Shown piece after piece: positions 11,851-23,663 of a stretch of DNA of 64,000 nt. Below the pieces are notes generated by a model that worked only from the letters and a program-made list of their open reading frames with translations, did no database searches and was not told the origin of the DNA. A program made the position numbers and the translations under genes. How positions within the stretch are numbered: position 1 is the first letter of the stretch; every line of letters starts with the position of its first letter. The DNA is from Ypsolopha sequella (lineage: Eukaryota > Arthropoda > Insecta > Lepidoptera > Ypsolophidae): the NCBI GenBank assembly GCA_934047225.1, contig OW203997.1, positions 5,628,417 to 5,692,416 on the forward strand, written 5' to 3'.

Positions 11851-12627
11851 AGCGGTTTCGCAGCCGGAAAATTACCAGAATAACAAAAAATTTTCAATTT
11901 TTATTTACTGAGACCAATGGAAACTTTGCGATGGCAACCAGTGCCGGATTAGCCCATAAGCAAATAAGCAACTGCTTAGGGCATCACGTCTCGGGGGGCA
12001 CCACAAACAGCACCGATAAAATATTTTCTAGTTCATGAAAGGTAAGACTTTTGAAAACCCGCGTGTAATCAAATTGACTAGCTTGAGAAATGCGATTTCG
12101 TTGCGTGCACCCCACGTGAATTTGCAAATCTTCCGAAAAGTCAGGTATTAAAACGAACGAAAATGCTATAAGAGATCCCCGAGGCTTTATCAATATTGAA
12201 TATAGACTAGTGCATATAGCACTTCGACACTATCATTCGTGAATTTTCTGTCGGTAAAAGTCGCAAGTCGCATTTCTATAAACAATGAAAAAATGGTATG
12301 CTTTGGTTTTTATTACTTATCTCTTTCGTACTTATTCTAAGAAAAGTATAAGAGTATTATATTCTTTGCACGTAATGCTCGATCTCTTTGTAATAAATAC
12401 GTAACATGTTTCAAAGAAAGACACTGGTCCACTAGTCGATAGGGAGACCCATAGGCGCGGATTGCTTAGGGCATCAAGTAGTCTTAATCCGGCACTGATG
12501 GCAACATACACAATACATAGGTAATAAGGTTTTGTTGAATAACTATTGAGTGAATTTTGAATTCAATTGTTCTGTTTCGATTAATTAGAAAAAGGCGGGT
12601 TTTTCACAATCCGGCTGCGAAACCGCT
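11851..12627. mobile_element. MITE with AGCGGTTTCGCAGCCGG terminal repeats, host to a hAT insertion
   Basis: The terminal inverted repeats are AGCGGTTTCGCAGCCGG at 11851-11867 and its exact reverse complement at 12611-12627. The interior is split by the hAT element at 11939-12497; with that removed the MITE is about 210 bp. A TTAA lies just left of the element, but no matching duplication is seen on the right. Confidence 0.85.
11939..12497. mobile_element. Non-autonomous hAT element with 8-bp target duplication
   Basis: The termini are CAGTGCCGGATTA... and ...TAATCCGGCACTG. The 8-bp target duplication ATGGCAAC is perfect (11931-11938 and 12498-12505), which is diagnostic of hAT transposition. 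The interior carries a subterminal direct repeat, tgcttagggcatca, and no intact transposase frame. Confidence 0.92.
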
Positions 12628-13266
12628 GGAATAAAAAATCCTTATTCACATAAGTAAGTTAATTTGGAAAGCCTGCAGAGTTTACGAGTAATCCAAATAT
12701 GATGTCAGATGGAATTACTTACTTCATCAGAAAGTTATTGTGGCATGAAATTTATTCTTGGGTGCCGAAATCCAATTTACATATTTATAAATTAGAGCTG
12801 TTGCCTATTATTCTATTACTTTTTCTTATTACAATGAAATATCAGTATATTTTTATGGTAACTAATTAATAATTAGGAATGGAATTGAATTTGAAAAAAA
12901 TGCAAATGGAAATTTTCAAAATTCTTGTTACCGAAGTTAGCGATAGCGATATTTATCACTTTTAGTACGCCAGAGGATCTAAAAAGGCAGATTTGGGTGA
13001 AACATAAAATGATTTGAAAGTAGGATGGAGTCAGAGTTTTTCACGCGTGCAAAAGAGACGGCATTAGAGCGGAATCATAATGTGATTAATCCAAAGCGGC
13101 CTTTTTAGAGGACCTGATCTTTGAACTTTAAGATAACGAAAAAATAATTTTACTTCTGTTTTTAGCTTTTTAAACTAAGCTGATTTTCATAAAAATCTGC
13201 ATGTACGAGACAAAATCATTGTCCTTAACCATTCAGAAAAAACTTCCATTGGCCATTTCCTTTGAA

Positions 13267-14073
13267 GTGCGAGCCAGACTCGCGTACCTAGGGTTGGATG
13301 GAAAATTTTATTATATAAATTTTTTTCGTGAGTTTCACAACCGCTATATTTTTCCTGTAATCTTTACGTAAACACATATTACCATGATTTTTTTATTCTT
13401 TTCACATTTTTGGTCCACCAGTTTTAAAGATAAGGGGGGGGATACATTTTTTGTGGTTTTTCGAGGATTTCTCAAAATAGATGCAAGTAAATAAAGCTAA
13501 TCTATATATTTTTACAATATTTTTTTTCATACCTACAATTTAATACCATATTGTATTTTTATATATTTTTTTCTTTATTTATTTTACTTTTTTTATATTT
13601 CTCATTTGTGTTCAACTTTTTTTTAAATCACTGTATTTTTTCTGTAATTGGCCAGTTATAATCTATAATCGTCATTTTTTATATTTTACGGTCCACCAAT
13701 TTCGAAGATAAGGGGTAGATGAATTTTTTGTAGTTTTTCAAAGATTTCTCGAAACTAGTGCCAGTAAATATAGTAAAGGTATATATTTTTACAATCAGCT
13801 CTTTAATATCTAGATTTTGATACCCATATTATACTTTTGGGATAATATATTTTTATTTTTCTCTCTTTTGTTTTGCAAACGTTTTGAACTATTTCAAATT
13901 TATTTTTCCATCTTGTTACGTGGGCAAATTAATGCAATTTGTGTGCCAAATTTCAAGTTTTTATCTTTAACGGTGCTAAAGTTATTATGAGGCTGTGACA
14001 TACGGACGGACGGACAACGGAGTCTCATCATAAAGGTTCCTTTTGTACCTTTTAGGTACTAAGGAACCCTAAT
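13267..14073. repeat. Old copy of the GTGCGAG...TACC lepidopteran repeat with internal tandem duplication
   Basis: It begins gtgcgagccagactcgcgta and ends ggtactaaggaaccct, with the typical acggacggacaacggagtct block near the end. It is a diverged relative of the copies at 22875 and 36888 but has a long AT-rich interior. A roughly 300-bp unit (ggtccaccagttttaaagat at 13413, ggtccaccaatttcgaagat at 13691) is present twice in tandem. Confidence 0.6.
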
Positions 14074-14261
14074 AAAAGCTGCAACAAAACATAACCCAAT
14101 AAAATTAAATTCAAAACCAATATAACAAGTGGAAACGCTTAGATATTTAGGAGTTCTGATTTATCAAAGACTCCAGATGTTCACCGGACATAGTCGCTAG
14201 AATAGCAAACAAAAAGCAACTTTTCAAAGCACACATATCGCGTGATATTTCAAGTCTTATG

Positions 14262-14570
14262 AAAATGTACGTCTGACAAATGTGTGAAAAAACGTGCCAG
14301 AGAAAGACTGGAAGCTTTTGAAATGTGGTGTTGGCGAAGAGTGGAAAGAATGAGTTAGATGGAAAAGAAGAGCAATGAAGAGATGGAGATTGTAAACGAA
14401 AAGCGAGTTTTGGTGAAGAACGTTAATAGAAGGGGAAAGATTTTGGGTCATCTGATACGACACGACAATTTTATCAAAAACATCATGGAAGGGAAAAGAA
14501 AGAGAGAAAGACCTAGGAGAACATTTATGGATCAGGTGAAAGTGAAAGTAAATGTCGTGTCGTATTAAGA
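14262..14570 (+). pseudogene. RTE-type LINE reverse transcriptase C-terminal fragment
   Basis: The translation reads ...RERLEAFEMWCWRRVERMS, a stop, then MEKKSNEEM..., ILGHLIRHD, and ERPRRTFMDQ. This matches the conserved C-terminal region of RTE-like LINE ORFs (the 'MWCWRR ... GHLIRHD ... GRPR' block). The TAG at 14353-14355 stands where a Trp codon is expected, so the copy is dead. Both ends are truncated. Confidence 0.75.
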
Positions 14571-14749
14571 AGCTTTAGATAATAATGAAAAAAAAACTTT
14601 ATATTTTTTATTATTATCTAATGCTTAAAACTATAAATAAAAGGCTAATAGCTATAATTATATTTATTCATATTAAGAAGTTAAAGTATTGGCGGAGTGC
14701 AGAAGCGACTCCATTCGAGGACTTCACCGTCATGAGCACAGCTCTCAAA

Positions 14750-15064
14750 TTAAGGCGATATGCGAAAAAACTACGGGTGTTTCTTTTCTGTGTATTTCAT
14801 GAAATACACGGAAAATTTTAAAACATTTCCAGTATATGCATTTTGTCTATAAAATCTAGGGTTTTGAAATTGGAAAACATGTTTGGATAAATTTTCCTCG
14901 ATAGAAATATTTGTGGAAATGAGGTCTTCAAACACACTTTTTCTCCTCGTTTGACGAATAGGAATCATATACAGAACTCAAACATATTTTATTAGGTGTG
15001 TTTCAACAATATCTAGAGATTTGATATTTGAAATTTTGCTAGCTATTTTAGTTTTTTTAATAAA
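14750..15064. mobile_element. TTAA MITE (family T1), copy 4, truncated
   Basis: It begins TTAAGGCGATATGCGAAAAA at 14750 and tracks copy 3 until about 15064, where the similarity ends in a poly(A)/poly(T) stretch without the right terminus. Confidence 0.7.
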
Positions 15065-15559
15065 AAAACCGTTTTGGTACAGCATAACTTCAAAACGTTA
15101 GATATTTTTAATAACGTTTCAAAGGTCTGGTCACACACAACCCTTTATCTTCGGCTGTCCTCATTCTATATTCAGGCATCAGCCAGCCTTTTTTCAAGTT
15201 ATCAGTGCGGTAGAGATCTCGTGTACATCTATTAAAATAAAATAAAATGCGAAAAATTACAGAAATTAATTAAAATTGCTACACCGACGTTTCTCACGCT
15301 CTTAAATTGATCAAGCTGATTCGTTTCCATAGTTTTACACCGATCTAACAGCAGTTATCTATCCCTATCTAATATTATCTAATAAAAATAAGTAATCTAT
15401 CGTTGGTGGTGTATTTATTTCAACCTATCTCTGAAATTGTATACAGTGACTAGCGGACGCCTCGCGCCTTACTTGCGTAGGTCCTGTTTTTCCTAATCCC
15501 GTGGGAATTACCTAAAATCCCTTCTTAGTGAATGTCTACGTCATACAAGGAACTTACGG

Positions 15560-15703
15560 TGTTACTACAAAACGGTGTTTAACTTTAGACAGTGTTTAAA
15601 TCTGTTGTTGTCCCCTTTTCTTTCATATTGTAAAAAAGTGACAGCAACAGATTTAAACACTGTCTAAAGTTAAACATCGTTTAAACAACCTTTTGTAGTG
15701 ACA
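15560..15703. repeat. Foldback (about 60-bp arms)
   Basis: The block ctttagacagtgtttaaatc at the left pairs with gatttaaacactgtctaaag at the right, with a short loop near 15620. Outer bases (actacaaaa / ttttgtagt) continue the arms. Confidence 0.82.
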
Positions 15704-16060
15704 CAGTTAGAGTCCAAATTTCATCTTCCTAGAGCCGTTTGGCCTGGGCGTGGGCGTTGATAGATCAGTCTGGGTATTTTTTTATACAGGTGTTAAGATG
15801 AAGTTGCGGAAGCCTGAAACTGACGATAGTACTCGTCCATACGAACGACTTTTACTATGGAGCCAACCCTCGAATCACGAAAAACAATCAGCTGTTCCAT
15901 AGAAAAGTTACATAGCTACCCGACCAAAATGTATATCTTTTTCTCGATTCCTCAAATTTTTTAAGGAATGTCGTTCGTATAGTTGGGTTTATTAGCTACA
16001 CACGCACATACATAAATTTTTAATACAGTTAACTTTTCCTATCCATGCAAAGATTTTTAC

Positions 16061-16216
16061 AATAAAGCCGATTCTGAAGGCTTTAATTTTAGTTTTAGTG
16101 CTGTTAAAACTATATTTTCTTCGACACAAAATAGTCCTTAAGAGTTAAGGTTAGAAGCTAAATAAGCTTTGACAGCACTAAAACTAAAACTAAAGCCTTC
16201 AGAATTGGCTTTATTA
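16061..16216. repeat. Foldback (about 45-bp arms), nested
   Basis: The left arm aataaagccgattctgaagg pairs with ccttcagaattggctttatt at the right, and the arms extend through a ttttagttttagtgctgt / acagcactaaaactaaaa block. A rearranged relative lies at 29545-29728. Confidence 0.8.
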
Positions 16217-16334
16217 TTGTACTAAAAAATAAAAAAAATCTTAAAAGTGCCAAATCACAAAAAAAAAAAAATATATATTTATATTTACTATAATTTATTA
16301 TAATCTTATAGTCTAAACCGTTTTTTATGGACTC

Positions 16335-16480
16335 CTATTAATCTAACCAGCTATGCGAGCACGTACTCGTCGATTAGATAAATTTGACAGGTAGAATCGA
16401 TAAATTCTAAACGATAACGATAATTTGCAATGAAATAAAAGTTACATTTTTATTTATCGAATCGATACCAAGTTCATGCT
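16335..16480. repeat. Short dispersed repeat, inverted copy at 33195-33340
   Basis: The block with aatgaaataaaagttacatt and tatttatcgaatcgatacca recurs in inverted orientation at 33195-33340, inside the MITE that starts at 33137. Confidence 0.6.
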
Positions 16481-16835
16481 AGTACCCATGCTAGTCCTGA
16501 TTAGCGAAGAAAAAAAAATTTACAACAAATCCCGCTTTTTAAACCTTCATCCCGCATGTTTACTCTTCATTTCCCGCAAATTCGTATTTTAAAGTTGGCA
16601 AGACTAGTACTACCGCCAGTTTTCGGCTTCCGTAACTTCATCTTAATACTCTGTATATTATAGATTTACAAGGATAGATAATTGGCCCTCAGGATATTAT
16701 TGATCCATATCCACAACAGTTTGTGGTAGTGAAGATGTTTAATCAATATCATTGATGTTATATCGTGTAGAACCTTAGATTATGGTTTAATAGTCAACGT
16801 GTAGAACTAAAGTAATACCTCTTTGGTCTACAATA

Positions 16836-17345
16836 GTACATTGTTCACTGAGGGAAGAAAGGGGAAGATTACCAACGAGGGTGTAGTTTGAGGCCCGAGG
16901 CGAAGCCAAGGGCCTCAATACACACGGGTTGGGAATCGCACTTTCTCCCGAGTGATACATAGTGCTTTATACTACACCTGCGAGGAAATAGTATAATTTT
17001 ACTTTAAATCAAGATACAATAAAAGAAACCGACTGACTCGCGTGCGATTGTCACTTTTTATTTCCTTCTTATTTTTTATTATGTACAGGAAAAGCAAGTG
17101 GCCAGTATCATTTTTCGAGTTTTATGTCGAGTTCGCAAAATAATACTGGCCACTTGGCCACTTGCTCATTCTTTATGTTATTTAAAAAAAAACAGCACGT
17201 TAACAATAGATTTGCATTTACTTTTTCTGCCCGCTCAAGCAATTTTCATACACTTTTTCCGCCTGCATATTTTTATGACAGTAATGACGTATTTTCTGCA
17301 TCTTTTTCAAAAAAGTAAGAGGGTACTTTCCGAGCAGATGTAGTA
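16836..17345. repeat. Palindrome-headed repeat, family P1, copy 2
   Basis: This second copy of the 880-1465 repeat has its palindrome apex at 16891-16915. It lacks the internal duplicated run of copy 1 and has a few substitutions. The ORF starting at 17551 begins about 200 bases downstream. Confidence 0.75.
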
Positions 17346-17550
17346 TAAAAATGATTATGTACTTACGGTAATTTTTTTTTCTCGATTTTGGTATTGATTC
17401 TATAGTAAAAGTTGTTTGTGTGTACGATTACAATCACCAGTTTGCGTTTCGAAAACCACTTAGATTTCACCGTGTATTGTGTTTTATAATCACCTTTAAA
17501 CATGTAAAGGTGAAAAAAAACTGAAACTCATTAGCACACATTTCGAACTC

Positions 17551-17910
17551 ATGGACTTTACAAACAAACCCTTTTTCAGTAAATTCACCCGAAAAAACGA
17601 AAAGCTTGTAAAAAAATGTTGGGTTACGTGGAGCGTGATTTATGCTTTCGCGATAGGAATCTTACATTGCAGGTATGTTTGGTATATTACAAGTTTACAG
17701 GGTGTTCCAGACACGCTGTCTCGCGACTACACAGGGTTGATTGTACGGTTTATTATCATGATCGTGACGAAGAATGAAGTTTTTATGCTCCCAAACGTTA
17801 TGATAAGCAAAGATTATTGTGGTAATACAGAGCTTATTCAGGTGGTAGAGCTGATGTCGGGCTCGACTGTGGACGTACCACCATCTTACTTGGAGACCCC
17901 CTCGAAGTAA
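17551..17910 (+). CDS. Unidentified 119-codon ORF with two hydrophobic segments, fused to a LINE tail
   Basis: The frame opens at ATG 17551. It holds a strongly hydrophobic segment at about residues 23-49 (CWVTWSVIYAFAIGILHC) and a weaker one at about 60-80. The layout resembles the start of a multi-pass protein such as an insect chemoreceptor, but no signature motif was seen and this is only a guess. From about 17840 the nucleotide sequence merges into an RTE-type LINE tail, so the last 20-25 residues are probably not native. The motif ttattcag|gtggta near 17835 could be a splice donor. It may be an exon, a truncated gene copy or chance. Confidence 0.25.
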   Translation: MDFTNKPFFSKFTRKNEKLVKKCWVTWSVIYAFAIGILHCRYVWYITSLQGVPDTLSRDYTGLIVRFIIMIVTKNEVFMLPNVMISKDYCGNTELIQVVELMSGSTVDVPPSYLETPSK

Positions 17911-17929
17911 TTCAGGGGAGAGTAAGAGG

Positions 17930-18210
17930 ACAGCTCACAGGCAAAAAACTAGGAGGCCCACCATGCCTGGGACCGATGGATGGCGGTATATCCATCCCTA
18001 ATAGCCGGGCCTTATATGAAACAGACTGGTGACGGGCAGCGCCGTCACTGGTGCGAGGGTTCCGGCACCGCGCTCACCAACCCGCCTGCCCAGCGTGTGT
18101 GAGTATGGGCAATTCTTCCAGGATGACCGCCAGGAGTGGCAAAGTCCTAGAAAGGCTTTTATGTCCAGCAGTGGATGAACTAGGCTGATGGATGGATGGA
18201 TGGATGAGAG
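17930..18210 (+). mobile_element. RTE-type LINE 3' tail
   Basis: The stretch gatgaccgccaggagtggca, then cttttatgtccagcagtgga and a gatggatggatgga tail, is the typical lepidopteran RTE end. Minus-strand relatives lie at 43125-43300 and 52218-52440. A gtgacgggcagcg / gtgcgagggttccggcac segment is shared with the 43-kb copy. Confidence 0.7.
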
Positions 18211-18794
18211 CTTATTCTGCTATTTAAAAAAATAACACTGTGCAACAAAAACTCTTTTTCTCTTTCTAAATATTTTTCTATTATTCTTATAGAAAGTTGT
18301 GTGCTAAATCCGCATCTGAACTCACATTTTTTTATCAGCTCTTAATATTTGTCTAAGACAGATTGGATTTCGAAAAATCGCGTGCTTTCACTACATTTGG
18401 TGGGGCTTTATGTTTAGAACAATTAGGTTTTCGGCTTCAATTTTTCAATTATATTTTTCAATTATGCTATAAAAAATTATACGAAACTCGTGCGAGAAAC
18501 TTTTTCTCGTCTCGTGTGATCGCTCTCGTATCGTAATATACTATTCTATAGTAAGATAAAAATATCTACCAGATCAAACGTAATTTTTAAGTTAATGACT
18601 CAAAACAATCACACCTGATTTTTCATAGTAAATATGAAATGTATGGACAGCACAAACTCTTACAAAATATTGTTTGTTTTGAAAAATAATGCTCAATCAC
18701 AAATTATGTTATTTTCACTTTGATAAGTACTGATAAAGGACTTGTAATGATAAAAACTAAATGAAATATGTAGTGCAAAATCTCGGATATATAT

Positions 18795-20282
18795 AAATGA
18801 ACTATTAAAATAACGGTACCCACTTTAAGCGGCTTAGCTCTATAATTAATACTTTGCACTATAATATTAATACTTTCAGTATAAATTTACTTTTAAAATA
18901 ACGATTTTCACTAGAAGCTTTTTGGAGAAAACCAGCGCAGAAGAGGGCTGGTTGGTTAGGTTAGATGCTTATTGTGTTTTTTTTATTATTACAACGCAGT
19001 TAACGTTATAGTGCGAAACAATAATTTTGTAGTGCAAAGTATTATTTTTGAAGAGCGTCATCTTTATTTATTATAATGTTTTTTCAATGCAAATGCTCGT
19101 AAAGGCCCACTTTTATGCATCAAAACCGAACAGAAAGTCGATTATTTTGCCCTAGGGCTTTTTTTTATATTTATTTACGAGAAGTTGGCTAACCTGCAAC
19201 CTTTCCTGTGTACCATAAATGTTATACTTTTTTTCCACTGTTTAACGGCTCTAGATACAGTCCTTTTGAGCCAATCATAATTTCAAGTTCACAAGATTAT
19301 ATTTGTTTTATTTCCTCACACTATGCATTGAAAAACGTAGTATGATACACGGGCGTAAGAGCAATAAATTACTCGGTTACGTTTAAAACACTCGCTACGC
19401 TCGTGTTTTAAATCGTCCTCGTAATTTATTCCGTTTCGCCCTTGTAGCATAAACTACTATTGTAGTGCTACCTTTTTAAGTGTTAAAGTAAATGTAACTG
19501 TTTCCCATGTAAAACTTTAAAGTTGATTTCACAAACATTTTGACCTGATAGAAAAAAATCTGAATTCAGATTAGTATTAATTAAGCACACAATTTTCTTT
19601 AAGATTAACAAAAAAATATATAGGATTGAAAAAACATACGTTGGGCAGTGTAATGCTGTAATGGGTACTATTATTTTCTTCACTACCTTTTACTTTTGAG
19701 CGATGGTAAACCGAAATCGAGTTTTTGATGAGAATCGACTCCCTAGCAATACGCCTAAATAATATAAAACAAAGTAACAGATGTAGGTGTCCGTCCGGAG
19801 CTCAGCAGTAATTTGAAACATTTCGGGAGAATTTTCTTTTATAACACCTAAATTGAGCATAACTGTCATACAAAAAAAAATAACAATGTTACTTGGACTA
19901 TAATTTAAAAAGGGACACATTTGAACTTTAAAATTAATGGAAATAACGATGAAAAAGTGTAAAGCACTACATAAAAATAATACAACTATTAATAAATATT
20001 ATGCCATTCAAAAATAATAATTTTCACTACAAAATTAATGTTGTATAAATTAATGTTTCGCACTATAACGTTGGCTTAAAAAAAATAACCACGAAGGTTA
20101 TTTATGGCGGTCGCTTCATTACGTTCCGCGACTCGCTATATCTAGCCTACCGGCTCTCTTCTGCGCTGGTTTTCTATAAGAAGCTTATAGTGGAAACAAT
20201 TATTTTTGAAGTTTATTTTACTAAAGTTATTAATATTATAGTGCAAAGTATTAATTTAAAAGCTATTAAAAATTGACTTGTT
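18795..20282. mobile_element. Element with about 120-bp terminal inverted repeats, holding a palindromic repeat
   Basis: The left arm (ctataattaatactttgcac ... agaaaaccagcgcagaaga) pairs with the right arm (tcttctgcgctggttttct ... gtgcaaagtattaattt). An inner pair, acgttatagtgcgaaacaat / attaatgtttcgcactataa, also exists. No intact ORF was seen. A partial copy lies at 51930-52190. In both places a family P2 palindromic repeat is nested in or beside it. Confidence 0.6.
19087..19462. repeat. Palindrome-headed repeat, family P2, copy 1 (inverted)
   Basis: A 120-bp palindrome (about 19337-19456, apex acactcgctacgctcgtgt at 19387-19405) joins a 250-bp body (gtaaaggcccacttttatgc, ccctagggctt, cactgtttaacggctct). 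Other copies are at 35515-35890, 51427-51820 and 57253-57601. Confidence 0.8.
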
Positions 20283-20289
20283 TAAGGTA

Positions 20290-20578
20290 GGGGCCATCCA
20301 TATACGGGGCTGTCCATGTCCATATGTTACGTCATCAATTTTACCCGTTTTTTAACCCCCCTCCCCTACAATCATCCTTTCGCCATTATCCAATGACCTC
20401 ACCCTCTCACAAAACTGATGAAATCTTCTTCATATGTATTACAAAATCAATTAAATAGTTTTTTTTCTTTTAGCAAGACCCCCTATTATTGCCATCTTTG
20501 CTCATGATATTACCGTTATCCGATGACCAGACCCCCCCCCCCCCCTAATTTCAAATGACGTAATGTATGGACGGCCCC
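20290..20578. mobile_element. MITE with GGGGCC...CCATC terminal repeats
   Basis: It starts ggggccatccatatacg and ends cgtaatgtatggacggcccc; both subterminal regions contain tgacgta/tacgtca and pyrimidine runs. This is a common arthropod MITE architecture. A 14-base run of C lies near 20531-20544. Confidence 0.7.
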
Positions 20579-20694
20579 TATTAATTACGTCACTTGAAAT
20601 TAGGGGTGAACATTTATTTCTAGATTAATAATAATATTATTGTTCACCTTGTATATTTTACCTATCATTTTAATCATATATATAATACATATAT

Positions 20695-20823
20695 TATACA
20701 AGGTGACTTTTTGATCATCATTTTACGAATTTCACCAAAATTGTTATTGATCCATGATACTGATCACTTACCAAGCCACCAGTATAAATTTGGACGATGA
20801 TCAAAAATTCACCTTGCGTATAT
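20695..20823. repeat. Small foldback MITE
   Basis: Tatacaaggtgactttttga and tcaaaaattcaccttgcgta form imperfect inverted arms with gatcatca / gatgatc inside; total length is about 130 bp. Confidence 0.65.
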
Positions 20824-20934
20824 ACACATATACCTATATTGCTACATAAATTAAATAACCCTTTAGTTCATGTACATTTATTATTGTATTACATATATTT
20901 TTATTAGATTAAGTTTGAGGTGTAAAAAGTGTAT

Positions 20935-21206
20935 TATACAACGTGTAACAAAAAGGTGTAATCATATTTGAAGAGCTTATTCAGACCATGGTATAGAACA
21001 ACTTTTACTATGGAGTCAACCTTGAAATCTCAAAAAAAAAATCTGCCCTTCCATACATTTCGGTCGAGCGGCATTGCATTTTCTATGAAACAGTCGATTT
21101 TTTTTTTTCGAAATACAGGTTTTGTTCCATAGTAAAAGTTGTTCTATACCATTGACTGAATAAGCTCTTCAAATATGGTTACACCTTTCTGTTACACGTT
21201 GTATAT
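20935..21206. mobile_element. Near-palindromic MITE (CTTTTACTATGGAG family), copy A
   Basis: The terminal block acaacgtgtaacaaaaaggt at the left mirrors ctttctgttacacgttgt at the right. The arms carry cttttactatggagtcaac and its complement. A close copy lies at 27299-27566. TATA at both outer edges is compatible with a TA target. Confidence 0.82.
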
Positions 21207-21292
21207 ACCTACTTTGCAAAATAAACTATTTGAATTTTGATTTTTTTTTATTTTACTCGATTGTCCGAAAAAAATCGATTATTGGTTATTTG

Positions 21293-21510
21293 GCTGTATC
21301 TGTAGTCTAGTGGTTCTCATGTCTAGACCACTAATCCAAAGGTCGCGGGTTGAAATCGTGTAGGAGCACATTTGTGTTCTGTCTGCAGCCATATTAGTGC
21401 TGGGACGTCGGTGAAAGTACGAATGTGGACTGTGACTTACATTTCACAGTACTCTGCAACACCTCTGACAGCCTCTCGGGGATTCATGTCGTGATGATAT
21501 ATTATTTTTA
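21293..21510 (+). mobile_element. tRNA-derived SINE
   Basis: The head has pol III promoter boxes like those of a tRNA gene: tagtctagtgg (A box) and gggttgaaatc (B box). The body, gtgttctgtctgcagccata then ctctcggggattcatgtcgt, is non-tRNA. It cannot fold as a functional tRNA. Confidence 0.6.
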
Positions 21511-22189
21511 ACTTTAAGAACGTAGAGCAATTAAGCTAAAAGGCTTAGAAAACAAAGGTCATTATAATTCCATTAGTATCGTTCAAGTTGAAAGAAATTA
21601 ATAATTTTATTGCTCTACCTAAGTAAGCTATTTATGTACTAATGTCCTACGAAGAAATAGAACCATATTTTTTATGACGTCATTACTTTTTCTTTAAATC
21701 GGTATAAAAGGTATTGTTATCGGATTTAGTATTAAATAGTAAACTTCTATCAGTCCCGAACATTTTTTAAAAGGTGACATTTTATTTGTATAGCTAAATT
21801 CATACCGAAAACTCGGTAAGTGCTCAGTATCAAAGTTCGATGGCCCTTCTTGTGAAATTCGTAAATTATATTTTTCGTATTTTCTAGCCCAGCCCAGCTG
21901 TTTGATCTGGGCGTTTATAGATCAGTCAGTTAAGGGAATCATTGAGTTAGTGGCCGCGGCCGCGATAGGTACAGATCGTTCACAGTTATTTTACCTCTAG
22001 GCTGATCGAAAATGTTTCTTAAGTATTGGACATAGAACAGCTGTCAGAGGTAAAATACCTGTGAACAGTCTGTATTTGAAAAAAACTATAGCCGTCTTAT
22101 TCTTGCTGCGCGGCGCACTTGCAAGCGAGTCGCCCCGCGCGCTTCCCGCAACCTTATTCTGTGAGGTGTCCGTATTCTGGTAATGTAAA

Positions 22190-23663
22190 GAGGTGCGATT
22201 GTGTAAGGTTGGTCATAGATGATAAATCTATACCATTGTCAAGGATCGTGTAGGGCAAATTCGAATTGTGTAAAACTGTCCATAAAATGAAGACCGAAAA
22301 GTAACCGAAGGTTTAGAAATGACCGATGGTTTAAAAAATGCGAAATGAAATTGCGTTTTATTGTGTACTACCTACGTAAAATGAAATTTGATAATTTATT
22401 TACTTTAAAATTATGTCAAACACAAAAATAATAGATCTTTTTGATTACATTTTTTAAATCCACCACAAAAATTAATTTTTATAATTTAAAACATAGAATT
22501 CAATCGAAACTTATCTCCATGCAACTCGTATAACCAAACGCAACAATTGAAGGAAAACCGAGTTTCAGCTGCTCGACCCCAGGTGGTGGCATAAGTTTAC
22601 TACTACTCAACAGTATATGTAGTTGAAGAGCTTGACACGGGATTACTTTTTTTACTAGATGTGATGTCTGAAAGAGACAGCGCTATATCTTATCGTATTA
22701 TTTTTCTTCGTCCGAGTTTTGTAGTTATAATAACGCGTCATAGTTTCGAATCAATTCAAGTGTCAAGTCAACTGCAACTGCAAAATATTTTTGAATCGGT
22801 CGGTGTTTTATTTTATAGTATGTTTCTTTATTATATTAGTATGACGAAATAGCAACCGAACCAAAATACAAATACCGGCCAAGTGCGAGTCGGACTCGCG
22901 CACGAAGGGTTCCGTACCATTATATATAAAAACAGCGAAAAAACATGTCTGTTGTATGGGAGCCCCCTTAAATATTTATTTTATTCTGTTTTTTAGTATT
23001 TGTTGTTATAGCGGCAACAGAAATACATCATCTGTGGAAATTTCAACTGTCTTACTATCACGGTTCATGAGATACAGCCTGTTGACAGACGGACAGACAG
23101 ACGGACAGCGGAGTGTAAGTAATAGGGTCCCGTTGGTTACCCTTTGGGTACGGAACCCTAAAAAGTAAGAAAAAATATTTTAATCTGTGGCCGAACTGCC
23201 CTAAACCTTTTCATAATATCTTTCCTACAAAAATATAACCCCAAACTGTGTTCATATAAAAAACAATTCTCATTTCTGTGCCAAAGCCAAGGGTTTTGAC
23301 TAAAAAGCTCCACAATTTTAATTAATTGAACATCATTTATTGATTTTAATGGTAGAATAAAAATTGTTTTACCTAATTTTATTCCAAAATAATCAAAAAC
23401 ACTTACCGTTAAACGATTGTCATAGACAACAAGTCGCCGCAATCATTTCACATTAGCGATGAACTAACAAAATCTTAGACAATTCGAATTATCTGTCAAT
23501 CTTAACAAATCATTCACTCATTGTCTAAAATAACAATACAAATCGTAAATCATCTATGAATACCATAGACAATTCGAATTGGCCGTTTGACAAGTGAAAT
23601 GATTAGTTTTAAGCTATCAAATGAATACGATTTCATGACTATTTTCTTACACAATCGCACCTC
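22190..23663. mobile_element. Nested TIR element inside composite copy 1
   Basis: GAGGTGCGATTGTGTAAG at 22190 is mirrored by CTTACACAATCGCACCTC ending at 23663. Smaller inverted or direct motifs (gacaattcgaatt) recur inside. Several frames of 60-95 codons occur but none has a recognisable domain. The matching element in copy 2 is 36203-37675. Confidence 0.6.
22875..23165 (+). repeat. CCGGCCAAGTGCGAG lepidopteran interspersed repeat, copy A
   Basis: It begins ccggccaagtgcgagtcgga and continues to ggtacggaaccctaaaaag. The blocks aagggttccgtaccatta and ggtacggaaccct are inverted, and acagacggacagacagacgg precedes the end. This is one of the commonest repeats in Lepidoptera. Confidence 0.85.

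Larger units (their letters stand above)
15783..16658. mobile_element. MITE of the CTTTTACTATGGAG family carrying nested insertions
   Basis: The left end (tatacaggtgttaagatgaa, gttgcggaagcc) and the right end (ggcttccgtaacttcatctt, aatactctgtata) are inverted copies. The interior motif cttttactatggagccaacc links it to MITEs at 20935, 27299 and 32314. Sequence between roughly 16000 and 16600 is foreign, including the foldback at 16061-16216. Confidence 0.65.

Noticed and set aside
21293..21365. Functional tRNA gene
   Set aside because: A and B boxes are present, but acceptor and anticodon stems do not pair; it is the head of a SINE.
22661..23168. Frames conserved between the two composite copies (MMSERDSAISY..., MGAPLNIYF...)
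   Set aside because: Conservation is explained by recent duplication; the second lies in the CCGGCCAAGTGCGAG repeat, and neither has a domain.
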